Assembly: GCA_027605045.1 (NCBI GenBank)
Contig: JAQFWX010000027.1
Coordinates: 62,001-126,000 of the forward strand
Source of the DNA: Phallus indusiatus
Lineage: Eukaryota; Basidiomycota; Agaricomycetes; Phallales; Phallaceae
Direction of reading: 5' to 3'
Length of the DNA: 64,000 nucleotides
Below are positions 47,875 through 59,910 of this stretch, piece by piece. The notes beneath the pieces were generated by a model, which was not told the DNA's origin, ran no database searches, and saw only the letters and a program-made list of their open reading frames with translations. A program made the position numbers and the translations under genes. Every line of letters begins with the position of its first letter. Positions within the stretch are counted from its first letter, which is position 1.

Positions 47875-49429
47875 GACAGCGAAGAGAGGCAATGATAGCA
47901 GTAGCAAGCAAGATAACGAAGCAAGTGACTCTGAGACAAACGGTGATGATGTCAAAAGCTGAAAGTGAGAAAAACGTTGATGCGGCAGTGGTCAGCTACC
48001 GGAACTACGATTATTCCTGGTCAAGGTTATATAGCATATTGGAACCGATGCCACGTCTGACGATTTTTATGAAAGCAAAATATTTGCTTTGTATAGTCCT
48101 TTCATTTGTTCAAAATACTCTGAGCTGTCGCCACTGCCTTTTTCAGCAGTGATGGGTACAGTTTGATTCGAAATCGTCGGTTTGAGCTTTGGAAACCAAA
48201 CTCAAACTGTGATCCTCCAGTATATCAAAACATGCTTCACAGATACCCATGATTTATTGTCTTTGAGATAGAAAACAGTCTCACAGCGATACCTGGGAGA
48301 ACCACCGTGACGTTGTCCATAAATTACAATCCTTCCTTAGCCTTGTAGTGACTCGTGAGTTTCTACTAATCCGAAATCAATAAAAACTAATATGACGAGT
48401 TCGGAAATCTCGATGTTCGGATATTGCATGAATATAGAATGTGCAAGATACTGGTAAGTTATTGTTATTTTTGAAGATTATTGATACTGCAGGTGAAACG
48501 TGCAGCGATTCAACGGGTTTCAATGGTGGTCAACATGTAAGCAATTTTTCTTTGCGGCGGCATAGTATTATTATCCATTTCATCAACAAAATTCGGCAAC
48601 AAACACTTTCTTCCAGAGATTAATGATAATTGACATCGTTGAGACTATAAGGAATTTTTCTATCAGTTAGAAGATCAAACCCACATGTAGTACCTATCAA
48701 GCAGTATTGGTGTGTGTATGCAATCACTGCTCAATGGACAGGACTTACCGGCATATATAAAACTTAAGGTGAGAAATGTCCGAAAATCTTACTATTATAA
48801 TTATCAGACCAAAAATGAGCTTTTCTCATTTCCGGTAGTTCTCCAGTAGGATATCAATAATAACTCAATAACATTGGAGATAAAACAGCGGAACATTGTT
48901 GATTAACTTGATTTCTATTTATAGCACATAAATAGCTTTCAAAAAGTAAATAATAACATCATAAAAAAAACGACAACGAAGACGTGTTGGATTCATTTTT
49001 AGCCCACCTCTAGCGAACATTCAATACTAATCGCAATTAGTATGCAGTCAAACCAAAGTCGAATTTCCAACCGCTTCTGGTTCTAAGACTGAATTGGGGC
49101 TCAAACTGAATTCAAATCCCGACCGACGGTCAACTTTAAAGCTTCAAGCTTCAATTTTCAAACTTCAAGTACGAACCGATTTCATGGAAAGAGCCTTAAT
49201 TCGACTATTGCGGTTGAGGCCATTGCCTCCGAGGCTCCCTTCAAGCCTTGTTCAGTTCTGTACTGACAAAGACACAGCTTTGCAAGATTAGCGCCGGCCA
49301 GGAACCAGCCGAAACCGAAACCGCTCAAACTTGTGCCCTAACGACGTCGCATTTCCTTCCTTCTTTCAAGTTTTCCAAACTACTTGTTCTTCTAGCTTTA
49401 TCAAAACTCCATTCTTACGCCATTTTCAT
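47875..49429. other. Intergenic
   Basis: I see no exon chain in this span. A run of AAGCTTCAA-type words occurs at about 49136-49168, also seen near 53651-53680. The last 150 bases (C/T-rich, from 49340) are the likely coronin promoter and leader. Confidence 0.5.
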
Positions 49430-51501
49430 ATGTCTCGGTTTATCAGACCCTCAAAATACAGGCAAGTGGCCTATTTTAGGTGTCCTTCGTGTATCGAAAT
49501 TTAACGCTGCTTTTTTTTTATCTTCCTTCCACAGGCATGTTTACGGTCAATCCGCCAAAAAGGAAAATTGTATAGATAATCTCAAAGTTTCTGGAAATGC
49601 ATGGGACACCAATATTATCGCAGCATCTGCTGTAAGTTCAATGGTTCACTGATCAAAATCCGTTATCGATGTCGTTAATCTATCTCTCCACTACCTCCAT
49701 CTTATTCCAGAAATATTGTAGTATCAATTGGACCTCATCGGGTGGCGGTGCCTTCGCGATTCTACCTGCTCCTTCGCCGTGGGCTGGCGCATCTCACACT
49801 TTCCCCTCCAGACTTCCTGACATCATACCTCTCGCAAGACAGCACTCTGCTCCAGTTCTGGATACCACCTGGTCTCCGTTTGACGATAACGTTGTAGCTT
49901 CAGGTGGCGAAGATGGCAATGTTTACATATGGAAGGTGCTCGACGATGCCTTTGAAGGGTGGGGTGCTGAAAAATGGGTTCCAGTCGATTTCGATCCCGT
50001 TGAAAGTATCCATGTCTCTGCTCGTAAAGTCGGCCAAGTTCTCTTTCACCCAACAGCTCAACATGTTCTTGCCACCGCTACTGCCGATCACGTCGTCAAA
50101 TTGTGGGATTTAGGGAACACAGACGCGCCCCGCAGCGTTCTCTCCGGCCACGGCGACACAATCCAAAGCATCGCATTCAATTACTCCGGTACTCTCTTGG
50201 TCACGACATGTCGCGACCGAAAGCTCAGGATATTTGACGCCCGCGCTGGAGGAGAGGCCGTTAGGATTGCTGATGGCCATTCTGGAATCAAAGGTGCCAG
50301 AGTCACATGGATGGGCGACAGGGACAACATAGCTACCACTGGCTTTAGCAAGATGAGTGATAGAGAAGTCGCTGTATGGGAAACTGGATCTCTCAGTATT
50401 ATCAAGCGGCAGTCTGTCGACCAGTCGGCTGGTGTATTGATGCCATACTACTGTGATAATGGCATTCTGTTCTTGGGTGAGAGCTTTATTATGTTCTCGG
50501 CAGGAGCTGTGTACTTTATCCGCTAACTAAAGTCACTTTCATTCGTCCTTTGTTTGCGTTTCAGCTGGAAAGGGGTGAGCTGTCGTTCTGTTTTGTTTAA
50601 CGCGATCTTCTCAACAAAATCGGCTTTTAATAAACCTATAGAGACGGCAACGTTCGCTACTACGAATGGGAATCAGACACGTTATACCCATTAGCAGAAC
50701 ACAAATCAGCCGACCCTCAACGCGGTATATGTTTCTTACCCCGACGAGCACTCAATGTTTCCGAGTGCGAGATTGCTCGTGCGTACAAGTTGACAACGAC
50801 CGCCGTTGAACCGATTCCCTTTATTGTTCCTCGAAAGGTCATTCTCTCATCATATGTGACCAGAAACTAAATGCTCATATAAATACAATTACTCAGGCAG
50901 ACACTTTCCAACCCGATATCTATCCACATGCTCAAGCAGCAGAACCAGCTCTTACAGCCGGTGAATTCTTTTCCGGGAAGGCCATGAATGTCAAACTATA
51001 CGAGTTCGGAACATCAAATGTGGTATCTAGTTCTTCCGCCTCCGCAAGCTCTCTGCCACCACAGCCCACCAAGACCGTAACCGCCCCTGCGCCCGCGCCT
51101 GTTCCAGTGCCTTCTTTTGCATCATCGACTGTACCTTCCCAATCCGTCCCATCAGCTTCGATCTCTCCCTCCATATCGAGGTCCACTACTCAAGCTCAAG
51201 AGGTGTCTTCTCCAACCGTCTTGTCGCCCGGTCCCACGGCACCTATTGTCCAGAAGGAAGATTCTTTTGCCAATGGAAACGTTAGTAATATTTTCAAGTC
51301 TTGTTGCAAACCGTGCTCACTCTTCATGATTTATAGTCGTCTGCCAAAAACGCGGATTCTGGAGCCGCAGCCCTTCGTGAAGAGAATGCCCAGCTAACTC
51401 AAGAACTACGCGACGCGCGTACACAAATTCGTGAACTTGAGCTGCAGGTCGAAACTCTTCGGAACAATGCTCAAAAGGCAGCCAAAGCTCTAATGGGTTG
51501 A
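49430..51501 (+). CDS. Coronin (WD40 actin-binding protein)
   Basis: Exon 1 (49430-49461) encodes MSRFIRPSKYR and ends at a GC donor (AG|GCAAGT). Exon 2 starts at 49535 with HVYGQSAKKENCIDNLKVSG, a coronin signature. The WD40 propeller follows: APVLDTTWSPFDDNVVASGG, EDGNVYIWKV, VGQVLFHPTAQHVLATATAD, HVVKLWDLG. A 10-nt exon (50565-50574) completes FLAGKGDGNVRYYEWESD. The DUF1900 part (PQRGICFLPRRALNVSECEI) precedes a Pro/Ser/Thr-rich linker and a C-terminal coiled coil (LREENAQLTQELRDARTQIR, ELELQVETLRNN) for oligomerisation. Coronins bind F-actin and regulate Arp2/3 in cortical patches. Length of about 550 residues is normal. Confidence 0.96.
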
Positions 51502-52024
51502 GAGTGTTTTGATTGCTGGGTTGACCTTTCTGTTTGATTTGTCGCCCGTGCTCAAGCATACGTAATCGTGCTTATGTAAATACCTAATCTATATATAATT
51601 TGTAAGTTTTGAATGTTATTATGCAGGATTCTAATCCTATACAGTTTCGTTGTGCAAAAAGTTTAATGGGTTCTTTCTCGTTCTTATTTCATTGTCTACT
51701 AAACTCCATATTCAATCTAGGATACAAGAAGCCTTCCTGTTTATTCAAACTTTAACATTCTCACATTTATACCGACAAGCAAGAAGAAGTAACATCATAC
51801 AAGTACATACATAATATGTGATTGCGGCACACACAAAGCGCAACTTTAGGCAGGAACACGAGCAAGTACATTTTTATATGCTACATCAACACCTGATTGC
51901 AATTCTTGGACGGTGCTTTTTGGAATGTTTGGCTAATAAGATTTCGGTCAACCTTGCTGGGCGAAAAACTGTAAAGATCAGTGGCTCTTACCGGAGCAGC
52001 AGCGATAAGGGCTGGAATGAGAGG
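51502..52024. other. Intergenic between convergent genes
   Basis: AT-rich 3' flanks of coronin and of the small minus-strand gene. The plus ORF at 51818-52117 shows nothing recognisable. Confidence 0.45.
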
Positions 52025-52692
52025 CTATACGAGGAGCATACCAATCAGCAAAGTCACGTTTCCTATGGTAGAAGAAAAAAAAATATAATATACATCGATA
52101 ACGCTCTTGAAGGCTGACAATCCAAACTTGCTGATTCCAGGAATTGCAGCTTCTGCGGCAGGAACTCTGATTGCACATGCATTCAAACCTTGCACGAGCT
52201 GTGCTTGTGCCTTCTGGATGATAGCCAAAAACTCGTTTCCTTCTTCGGGAGTGAAAGGAGAAGAATGTTTCTAGAAACGGACGTCGGATGATTTGCGAAA
52301 CCGTAGTTGAAAGATATACCTATGTATGCTTACCTTCACGATATAAGTAGCTTTTACACCAGCCACAGCCAACGTAATCAATTGTGGAACGATAGCCTAA
52401 CAGGTCAAGTAAGAACAAGAAGTTAGCTGGCAGAATATATAGTGAGCTGACCAAAATTTGTGTTGCCGTGATATTGGAAGTAGGTAAAGCTTGTATCGAT
52501 TTGTTTGCAGCGGTCTGATTTGAGTGATCAGATATACTTGTACGGAGAAATAAAACAGGTCTCACGACATACAACGTAACTCAAGATGGTGTTAGCCTCT
52601 TGTTTGAGTTGAGCAGAGGTGGTATTGCCGCTTGGGTATCCAATAGAGGCAAGAGCGGATTGTAAAGCAGCGTTGATTTGGGCTACGGACAT
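52025..52692 (-). CDS. Small alpha-helical unknown protein
   Basis: The minus ATG at 52692 opens MSVAQINAALQSALASIGYP, then SGNTTSAQLKQEANTILSYV. Short introns separate TAANKSIQALPTSNITATQI, AIVPQLITLAVAGVKATYIV and FTPEEGNEFLAIIQKAQAQL, LVQGLNACAIRVPAAEAAIP. The final segment (FGLSAFKS plus a hydrophobic NVTLLIGMLLV end) is uncertain. The protein is Ala/Ile/Leu-rich and helical, about 150 residues, with no clear signal peptide at the start. Exon-intron regularity and composition indicate a real gene. I do not recognise a family. Confidence 0.55.
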
Positions 52693-54203
52693 GATGTAGT
52701 AACGGGTGTCAGATCTTCTGCAAGTACCGGTAGTATGTGTGTACAGTCAAAGGATGACCTGTAGAGAATATGTACACTCAAACGTTTCCTCTTTATCCTA
52801 GAAAGTCGCAGCATCTATCATTCACATGTTTTCTCAGAAATGAGTTAAGATTAGACTGAAAACTGCAAGGACGTCTCTTTCAATTGATGGTAACTGGGTA
52901 CCATGAGGGAACAAGTCTTTTGAATATAAACCATTCTGTTCTAACCCTCCCCGTCTAGACTGAAATATAAACTAAATTGGCGCAAGCAGTATTTTTGAAT
53001 TAAAGATGAACCGGAAAAACGACGCATATATCCACGGAGAGATACTGGCGCGCCACCCAGAACCCTCAAAAAGGTCAAGCCCAATTATAGTGGGATTGAG
53101 ATTTCGGAATCTTTTTTATCTGAATTAAAACAGCCAAATTCGCCATAAATGAAGAAATTGTGTACTGCTGTCGAAGTTCTTCCTTGAGATGGGAGATGCA
53201 CGTTGTTATTACTTGTACCACGTTACGAGAAGTTTGGGCGAACAAACCAATCGGTACTAGTCGATGACTCACATAGAGAGTTTCAAGCATCAGATTGGTA
53301 TAAATCTTGACAGTCCAGGACTTTGATACGAGGCTCGAACTAAAAAACTGAGATTTTCAGATAAGCTTTCTGTTCCATCCTTTCGGGACGTTAATAAGAC
53401 CGGCGACGATGTTCAATTGGCCTCTAACGGTTATAACGCGTAGTACGTACTACTAGTAGTAGTATAATATTTCCACCCTAGAAGATATATGCTTTTTTAA
53501 TCCAGCTGTCCATTTTGTGCAATACTTTTGTGCCATTATTTATCGTCTAAAATGATTTGCATCCAGGTCCCGATGTTCCATAGACGTTGACCCACTTGAA
53601 ACGTTGCCATTCAAGTTGGTAAGTAACTGGTTCAGGCTTTCAACCGGAGCTTCAAAGCTTCAAGCTTCAAACTTCAGCCCTTCGACAACAGTAACGCGAT
53701 GTCACTACTATCGGATCTTCCCAGCCCATGCAATGCACACGAAGAAAATCTATTTGTAATCGCGCAAGCTCAAATTTCAAGAATTCAGCCCGAATCAAGT
53801 GATAGAGTGCTCGTGATAATACAATTCAACTTTTACCACCTTCTGGTTATCCCCTGGTATGTAGGGTATGTTGTATCAGTTCTTTAGTACAATTTACTTC
53901 TCATCTCACCCTTTTTCCTATCTGTAGTTTAGTCATTCTTCGCTTCACAGCCGCCCAATTGCATCGGAGAAAATTATCTTTTCAACCTCGGTCCAACCAC
54001 TATCGCGACTTCATTGACACATGATACAGATGTGTGTAAAAACCGTCGGCCTCGGAGCTTACAACCAATGAAACTTATTTACGCGCGAAACTCTTCCGTT
54101 TCTTATATTTGACAGACTGGCACCACATCCAATAGATAATGCTTCGAAGTAATTAACGTTTAACGTGGAGCGAACCACTACAAAAACTAAGAAACAGGTG
54201 GGA
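52693..54203. other. Intergenic
   Basis: No credible exon was seen. TTCAAAGCTTCAAGCTTCAA (about 53650-53669) resembles a run at 49136. A TACTACTAGTAGTAGTA stretch at about 53446-53462 is a small palindromic trinucleotide repeat. Confidence 0.5.
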
Positions 54204-56748
54204 ATGACGGTATTACGTCCTCTTTTTTCCCTTTCACCCATGGAATCCGGCCTCTCTCCAACTGAATTACTTGTTTTCATAACAGGATTATACTTGTTAT
54301 ACAAGCTACGAAATTTCAGATATGGCTCTCTTCGACAGCTCAAAGGGCCGCCTTCTGTTTCTTGGCTGGTTGGTATGTTGCTTAGCGTGACTGTATGAAA
54401 CATTCCTAATATGTCCACAAAACTCCATCAAGGTAATTTTGGAGAATATCTTAGACCAAAAGAAATAGCGGAATTGGATTTTGAATGGATTCGCGAGTAT
54501 GGCCCGACAATGCGCGTCCACGGTGTACTTGGTGTAAGTCAGCTCGAGCTTAGGAGCACACACACGCACACATACATTCATAGAAAGATTTTCTATTCAC
54601 TGCGGATCCAAAGGTAAGATGACTCATCAGTCAAAACCATTTCCTGTTATTTGCTATCTCTAGGCGCTACAACACATTTTCAACACTTCTGGTTATAACT
54701 ATCCTAAGCCTCCGGAGACACGCATATCTGTTGCTTTAACTACCGGGAAAGGACTTGCATGGGCGGAAGGTGCGCAAGAACATTGCAAACTTTGCCGGTG
54801 TGTATACGTCATTGAATATATTTTTAGGCCAACAACACGCCCGTCAACGAAAAATAATGAATCCCGCTTTCTCGTACGGTGCATTGAGAATATTCCTGCC
54901 ATTATTCAGACACACAGTTCAAAAGGTTAGTTCTATGACTGGCCTTTATTTGATTCCGAATTTCTTATTCCTTTTTTATTAGACTGTTGGGAAGTTTAAA
55001 GAGGCGATTGCGAGAAATAACAATGCGCCCACAGTTATTGATGTCCATCCATGGATGGGTCGTACGACTCTTGACGCAGTTGGTGCAGGTCTGTCCCAAT
55101 GGCTATGCTACTATCTTACACTTGGCTAATGTCTTTTTGTGTGGAAAATAAGCCGCTTTTGATTATCAGTTCAACGCAGTTGAGGATGGGACGAATCCAT
55201 TATTAAAAGCGTACTATAACCTTTTGTAGGCACAGTTTGGGTTCTTTACATCGTCTTTCTTTGAATTTATTTCTCGCAGTGCTGATACATTCTTCGAACG
55301 CACCGATGGGATTGTCTTGTTTGAAGAATTGCTCTCTCGGCTCCCAGAATGGACCCACACCTTGATGCGCAACCTTCCCAATCCCCAGATGCGGCGTTTG
55401 AAAGCATATATGAAGATTGCTCGAGAAGTTGCACAGTCCATTTTAAATCGACAGTCGAGATTGATTCAGGCCGGAAAAGAAGGATCAAAGGACGTCATGA
55501 GCATTCTAAGTATAATCCCATCTTTTGAATGTTCGTGATGTATAAATACTTAGTTCTTCTCAATAGTTCGGGCCAATTTCTCAGAGAACCCCGCGAACAA
55601 ACTCTCTGACGAGGAAATTCTATGCCAACTGACGTAGGTTTTTTCGTGTCACGCTAGTTTGGTTCATAAACAAGGAGTGACCTTTACAGAACGTTGAATC
55701 TAGCGGGACATGAAACAACAGCGAATACCATAACTTGGGCATTGTACGAATTGTCTCGACACCAGGATTTTCAGACAGAGGTTCGTGAGGAAATAGCCGC
55801 CACTCGAGCCCGGGCAGCTCAAAGAGGCGATACGGAATTGAGCGTAACAGATTTGGACTCTATGAAGTGCTTATTAGCGTTGATGAAGGTATCGTTCACC
55901 ACATTTATTAACTCCTCTCAGCAGTCTGCTTACATTGTTCATTATTCAGGAAACCCTGCGCTATCATCCGATAGTCACTACATTAATTCGTTCGGCTGCA
56001 AAAGACGATGTGATACCCTTATCTCAACCCATACAGTCGAAAGAGGGAATCACTTTGACAAGCATTCCTGTTAAGAAAGGGCAGAGAGTCATGCTTTCCA
56101 TTGCTGGATACCACAGGTAAGATTGAAATTTATAATGACTATGATGGTGTTGTAACTTGCTCAGGCTAAAATCCGTATGGGGTGACGATACTGATGTGTG
56201 GAGACCGCACCGGTTTTTGGAAGGCGTCGAAGGACATCAAACTACCGCTTTGGGCGTAACAGCCAACGTGTAACTTTTTGCTGCTTGTACGTGTCGAAAT
56301 AGCTTCTTATTTCTCTTTTATTTTAGGGCTACATTTAGTAGTGGCCTGAGAAGTTGCATTGGGTAAGTGTCTAAGGTGCATTCACGTTGAATCGATAGCT
56401 AAGCTTAGCTCTACTGGCAATTTGGTTCTGGTTCACGCTGATAACAGCTGGCGGTTTGCGTAAGTTCCTAGATTTGTCCTAGAAATTTGTTGTAACTTAC
56501 ATTGAACCAGCATGATCGAAATGCAAACCATTCTGATTGAGTTGTTGGAAAACTTCGAATTCCTTCCTCCACCAGGAAACATAGAAATCATCCGAGCCGC
56601 AACTGGTCTAATGACTCCAATGTATGTTATCATTTTTTTATACAAATAATTCTATCCAGTTTCTTATATATGTTTTTGTTGTCCTTTTAGGGTGAAAGAT
56701 TCCCCAACTCGCAAATCTGAGTTGCCCTTGACGGTGGTTGCTTTGTAA
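54204..56748 (+). CDS. Cytochrome P450 monooxygenase
   Basis: The first ATG (54204) or the in-frame ATG at 54240 gives an N-terminal anchor: SPTELLVFITGLYLLYKLRN, then a Pro hinge (LKGPPSVSWLVG). About 14 exons follow. Motifs in order: the C-helix region QQHARQRKIMNPAFSYGALR; I-helix NLAGHETTANTITWALYELS with the oxygen-activating Thr; ETLRYHPIV (ExxR); WRPHRFLEG (PERF-like); and the heme loop FSSGLRSCIG with the Cys ligand. A 12-nt exon (56448-56459) then supplies WRFA between CIG and MIEMQTIL. The C terminus is LPLTVVAL. Length of about 550 residues is normal. It is probably ER-bound, using a P450 reductase. The subfamily and substrate cannot be told. Confidence 0.93.
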
Positions 56749-57081
56749 TAATGTTCATTGGTCCCGAACGGCATGAACATTTGTTTGATCATGTATGTAT
56801 GTATTATGCATGTATATATGTATGTATATCGTCGACCATCCTTTATTGTCGGATGTTGTTGTGCATAGGTGATTCTTTTGAACATGTTGGCAATTTGTAG
56901 TTGTATGAACGTATAAAATGTACGACTCTAGTATGAAAAGGAAGACCACAAATAGATACTAATGATTTACATAAAAAATGTCCGTATTCATGTGAAATGC
57001 TAACAGAGTTCCCACATTCTAACATAATCACTATTATGGATACGTTAGGAACAGGAATGTTAGACGAAGAAAATGGGAGAC
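56749..57081. other. Short intergenic between convergent genes
   Basis: Holds TGTATGTATATAT-type repeats at about 56792-56830, probably in the P450 3' UTR. No gene is seen. Confidence 0.5.
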
Positions 57082-59910
57082 TCACACAGCAAGACCGCGT
57101 TCTTCCAGGTTTGCTGGCCAAGTGGGATACCATTGATCTTGAGCTAAAGCAAACTCTCTCATAGCGGCTATAGAATTTTGCAATCATTAATTGAAAAATC
57201 ATTATCTCTTCAGATAACACATACTCTGAGAAGCGTCTAACCAAGGTTTTCCTCCCACGTTGTCGGGAAAGATACCATCCGTACTAAAAATTGAACACTG
57301 AGAAATTTCGAAGAGGAAATTTAGAAAAAATAGCGTACCCCCCAACGGACAAACTCAGAATCAAATAGAAAGCTGAATACAAGTTAGCGTGATGTCCTTT
57401 TGATATTGAACGCGGGAGACTTTACGTTGATCGAATGGTGCCGAATTCCCACGACCTGCCCAGGGATTCTCCAGAGGAACTGTTGCGGTCCCGTTCATGA
57501 TCTGAGGAGGGAAATCACCACGCTTAAAAAAGGGTGTGTCAAAGGATATTTCGAGAGAGCGATCGGTACGGGCGTCGATATACATGCGTCTAATGGATTA
57601 TATATATAAGTGGAAATCACGGAGCTGGTTACCAGCCTGAGTTGTTACTACGCACATGTACTTATCTGTCCACTCTAGAGAGTATGTATGGAAATCATTG
57701 GCAAATGATTGTCGACGACTTGACCATACGCCGAAAGTCGAGAATTCTCGATTCAGAGTAACCGTCGGTCCCCAATTTAAGGAGGAACGAATGGAATTTT
57801 GTCCTCTAAAGAAAGGAAACAGTCTCATTTTGGTTGGAGTTGGATCGGAAATTCCATCAACTCACTCGCCCGCATATGTAATTCCGTTTCCTCTTGAGAA
57901 GGCAATCTAATCAAAATAATCGAGATAAGTCATCATGTCGTGTGAAAACTTCTTATAAAGTTTCTCACGTCAATCTCCCCTAACGTTGATTAAATACGAC
58001 TTTTGAAGTGATGGAATTCAAAGCTTATTCACTCACCACTGGCGGGCCAAGGTCCATACGTATCATTAACCGGCAACATCCATAATGTCGGCCAAATCTT
58101 TTCACTTGATCAATTTAATCCACATGCACTCGAAATCAAACTCACCCAATCGCTGCATGAGTTCGCAATTCACTCGCGAGTCAAAAAAGGGTATGCCATA
58201 AACAAATGAATTTACATACCCCTGTGGCATCCGTGCTCTGATCTCAACTTTACCATATCTATGATCGATGTCGGGATCTTAACCGGAAATAAAAACATTA
58301 CCAGACTGTGACGTACGTTAAGCTACGGCTGAATTGAGTGGTCAACCGCCCGGTCATGATTGGCGGAATCACGGTGCCAGCCGTGGCATTGCTGACAGCG
58401 CCGCAGCCTACGGGAACAGTCAGGTTTTCAACAGATGGTTGATTTTTTTCTCACCATTGAAATCTACCGTATTTGTACAATTCGTGACATTATAGCTGAA
58501 AGCGTCGAATACGTTGGCGACACCGATGACTTCCGAAGTCAATGTGGGAACTATGTATAGCACACCGTCTTTGACATATGAATTGTTATCGAAATCAGTT
58601 GTCATCTCGAATTCTCCATTTCTAATATCAGTCGTTTTAGACATACGATTCAATGAAAATAGGTGAACCAGACGTACTGAAACCCGCTCATGTCCACGAT
58701 TCGGGACCAGGTATTGAGATCCAGAGTATCAAAGTTTTCATCCATGACCATACATAGTGGACTGGTGATAACATTGACGGTGAAATAGCTTGTCGCACAG
58801 TAGGCTGCGGCACCGCCGAATCCAATTAAAATGAAGAGCTAATTTCGATTTAGCACGAAGAAGGCTTCAACGACAGAAGTGACGAACAAAAGTTATCCAC
58901 CAACTCGCTGCGAGACGCCAATCCTTTTTCTCTAGCCAAGGTTTATGAATGGTTCCCAGAAGAAGAGCGGATGGCCGAATGGGAATATCATGATCCTTTT
59001 CTACAGTTGAGGTAAAGTAACCGTCTGTAAGAGAGATACTACTCTCAGATGGAGTGATATCCTTTTCTTGGGCTTTAATAGCCTTCAAAGACGCGTCAAC
59101 TCCAGACAAATCGAATACGAAGCCTTTTTCATCATTCAGAGTACTTGGAATACGCCAGGAGTTGACATGCTTGCTGGATGCGGTACGCGTTGACGGAGTG
59201 CTGGCTCCCGATGTAACGATTCCAGGATACGCAGGGGGAGACGCGAAGGTATCACGGTGGGAATTTCGGTCGGCGACAGCGGGTGGACTTGAGGGTGGAG
59301 TGAAATTGAGGTTGATGTTCGAAGTGGAAACAGAAAGGGGCGCTTGCCCCTTAGCGAAGGACCGCTCGCGGCGGGCTCGTCGTTGGAGTAGAGGACCGCT
59401 GTTGGCGCTAGAATTTCGCGGTTCTGTAGACGGCAACGAGCCATTATTGTTGCTTGCCACAGTATTCAATTTAGAAGAGGAGGTGGCTCGAGATAACTCG
59501 ATAGAAGTGCTGATTCCAGAGGGAAGGGAATACTGGGACTCGGAAGATATTACAGACACCGGGGCAGTGAATGTCTTCAGAGAAGCATCGGGCGTGGATG
59601 GAGGTGTAGTGAAAGGGTTTTGTGTTGCGTGCAGCTGGCTCAGTATAGGATGGCTGATGTTTTTCACAGGACTAGTAAGCGATTCCCGTGATGATTCACT
59701 GCTGACTGTGATTGGAGGAGGTCGACTATCACGACCTCTCAGTCCAAATTCATGAACTTCATATGAGGTTGGCCAGGAAGTTACTGAAGCACGATGACGT
59801 GGAGTATGGGAGATTGATTGCGTGATAATTGGAGGGTCAAGAGAGCGAACTTCAATAGAAGGTGATGAAGAGGGAAGGACAGGATCGCCGTTTTCTTGTG
59901 CTTGCAGCAT
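57082..59910 (-). CDS. Membrane-anchored GH16 family protein, probably catalytically impaired
   Basis: The minus ATG at 59910 opens a disordered Ser/Pro/Thr-rich cytoplasmic part of about 330 residues ending in KPWLEKKDWRLAASWWITF. After an intron comes a single membrane segment (LFILIGFGGAAAYCATSY), so this is a type II protein. The lumenal GH16 domain follows: SPLCMVMDENFDTLDLNTWS, NGEFEMTTDFDNNSYVKDGV, RYGKVEIRARMPQG, IWPTLWMLPVNDTYGPWPAS, GEID/IAFSRGNG, SSLNWGPTVTL, FHTYSLEWTDKY, FKRGDFPPQIMNG, NPWAGRGNSAPFDQ, FPDNVGGKPWLD and FALAQDQWYPTWPAN. GH16 enzymes have E-I-D-x-x-E; here the last Glu is Phe. SKN1/KRE6-like proteins act in beta-glucan assembly. Two exons are only 7 nt (58146-58152) and 11 nt (57969-57979). 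Confidence 0.85.

Noticed and set aside
59054..59755. Plus-strand ORF of 233 codons
   Set aside because: It is antisense to the disordered Ser/Pro-rich N-terminal exon of the GH16 gene, whose codon bias leaves the reverse frame open.
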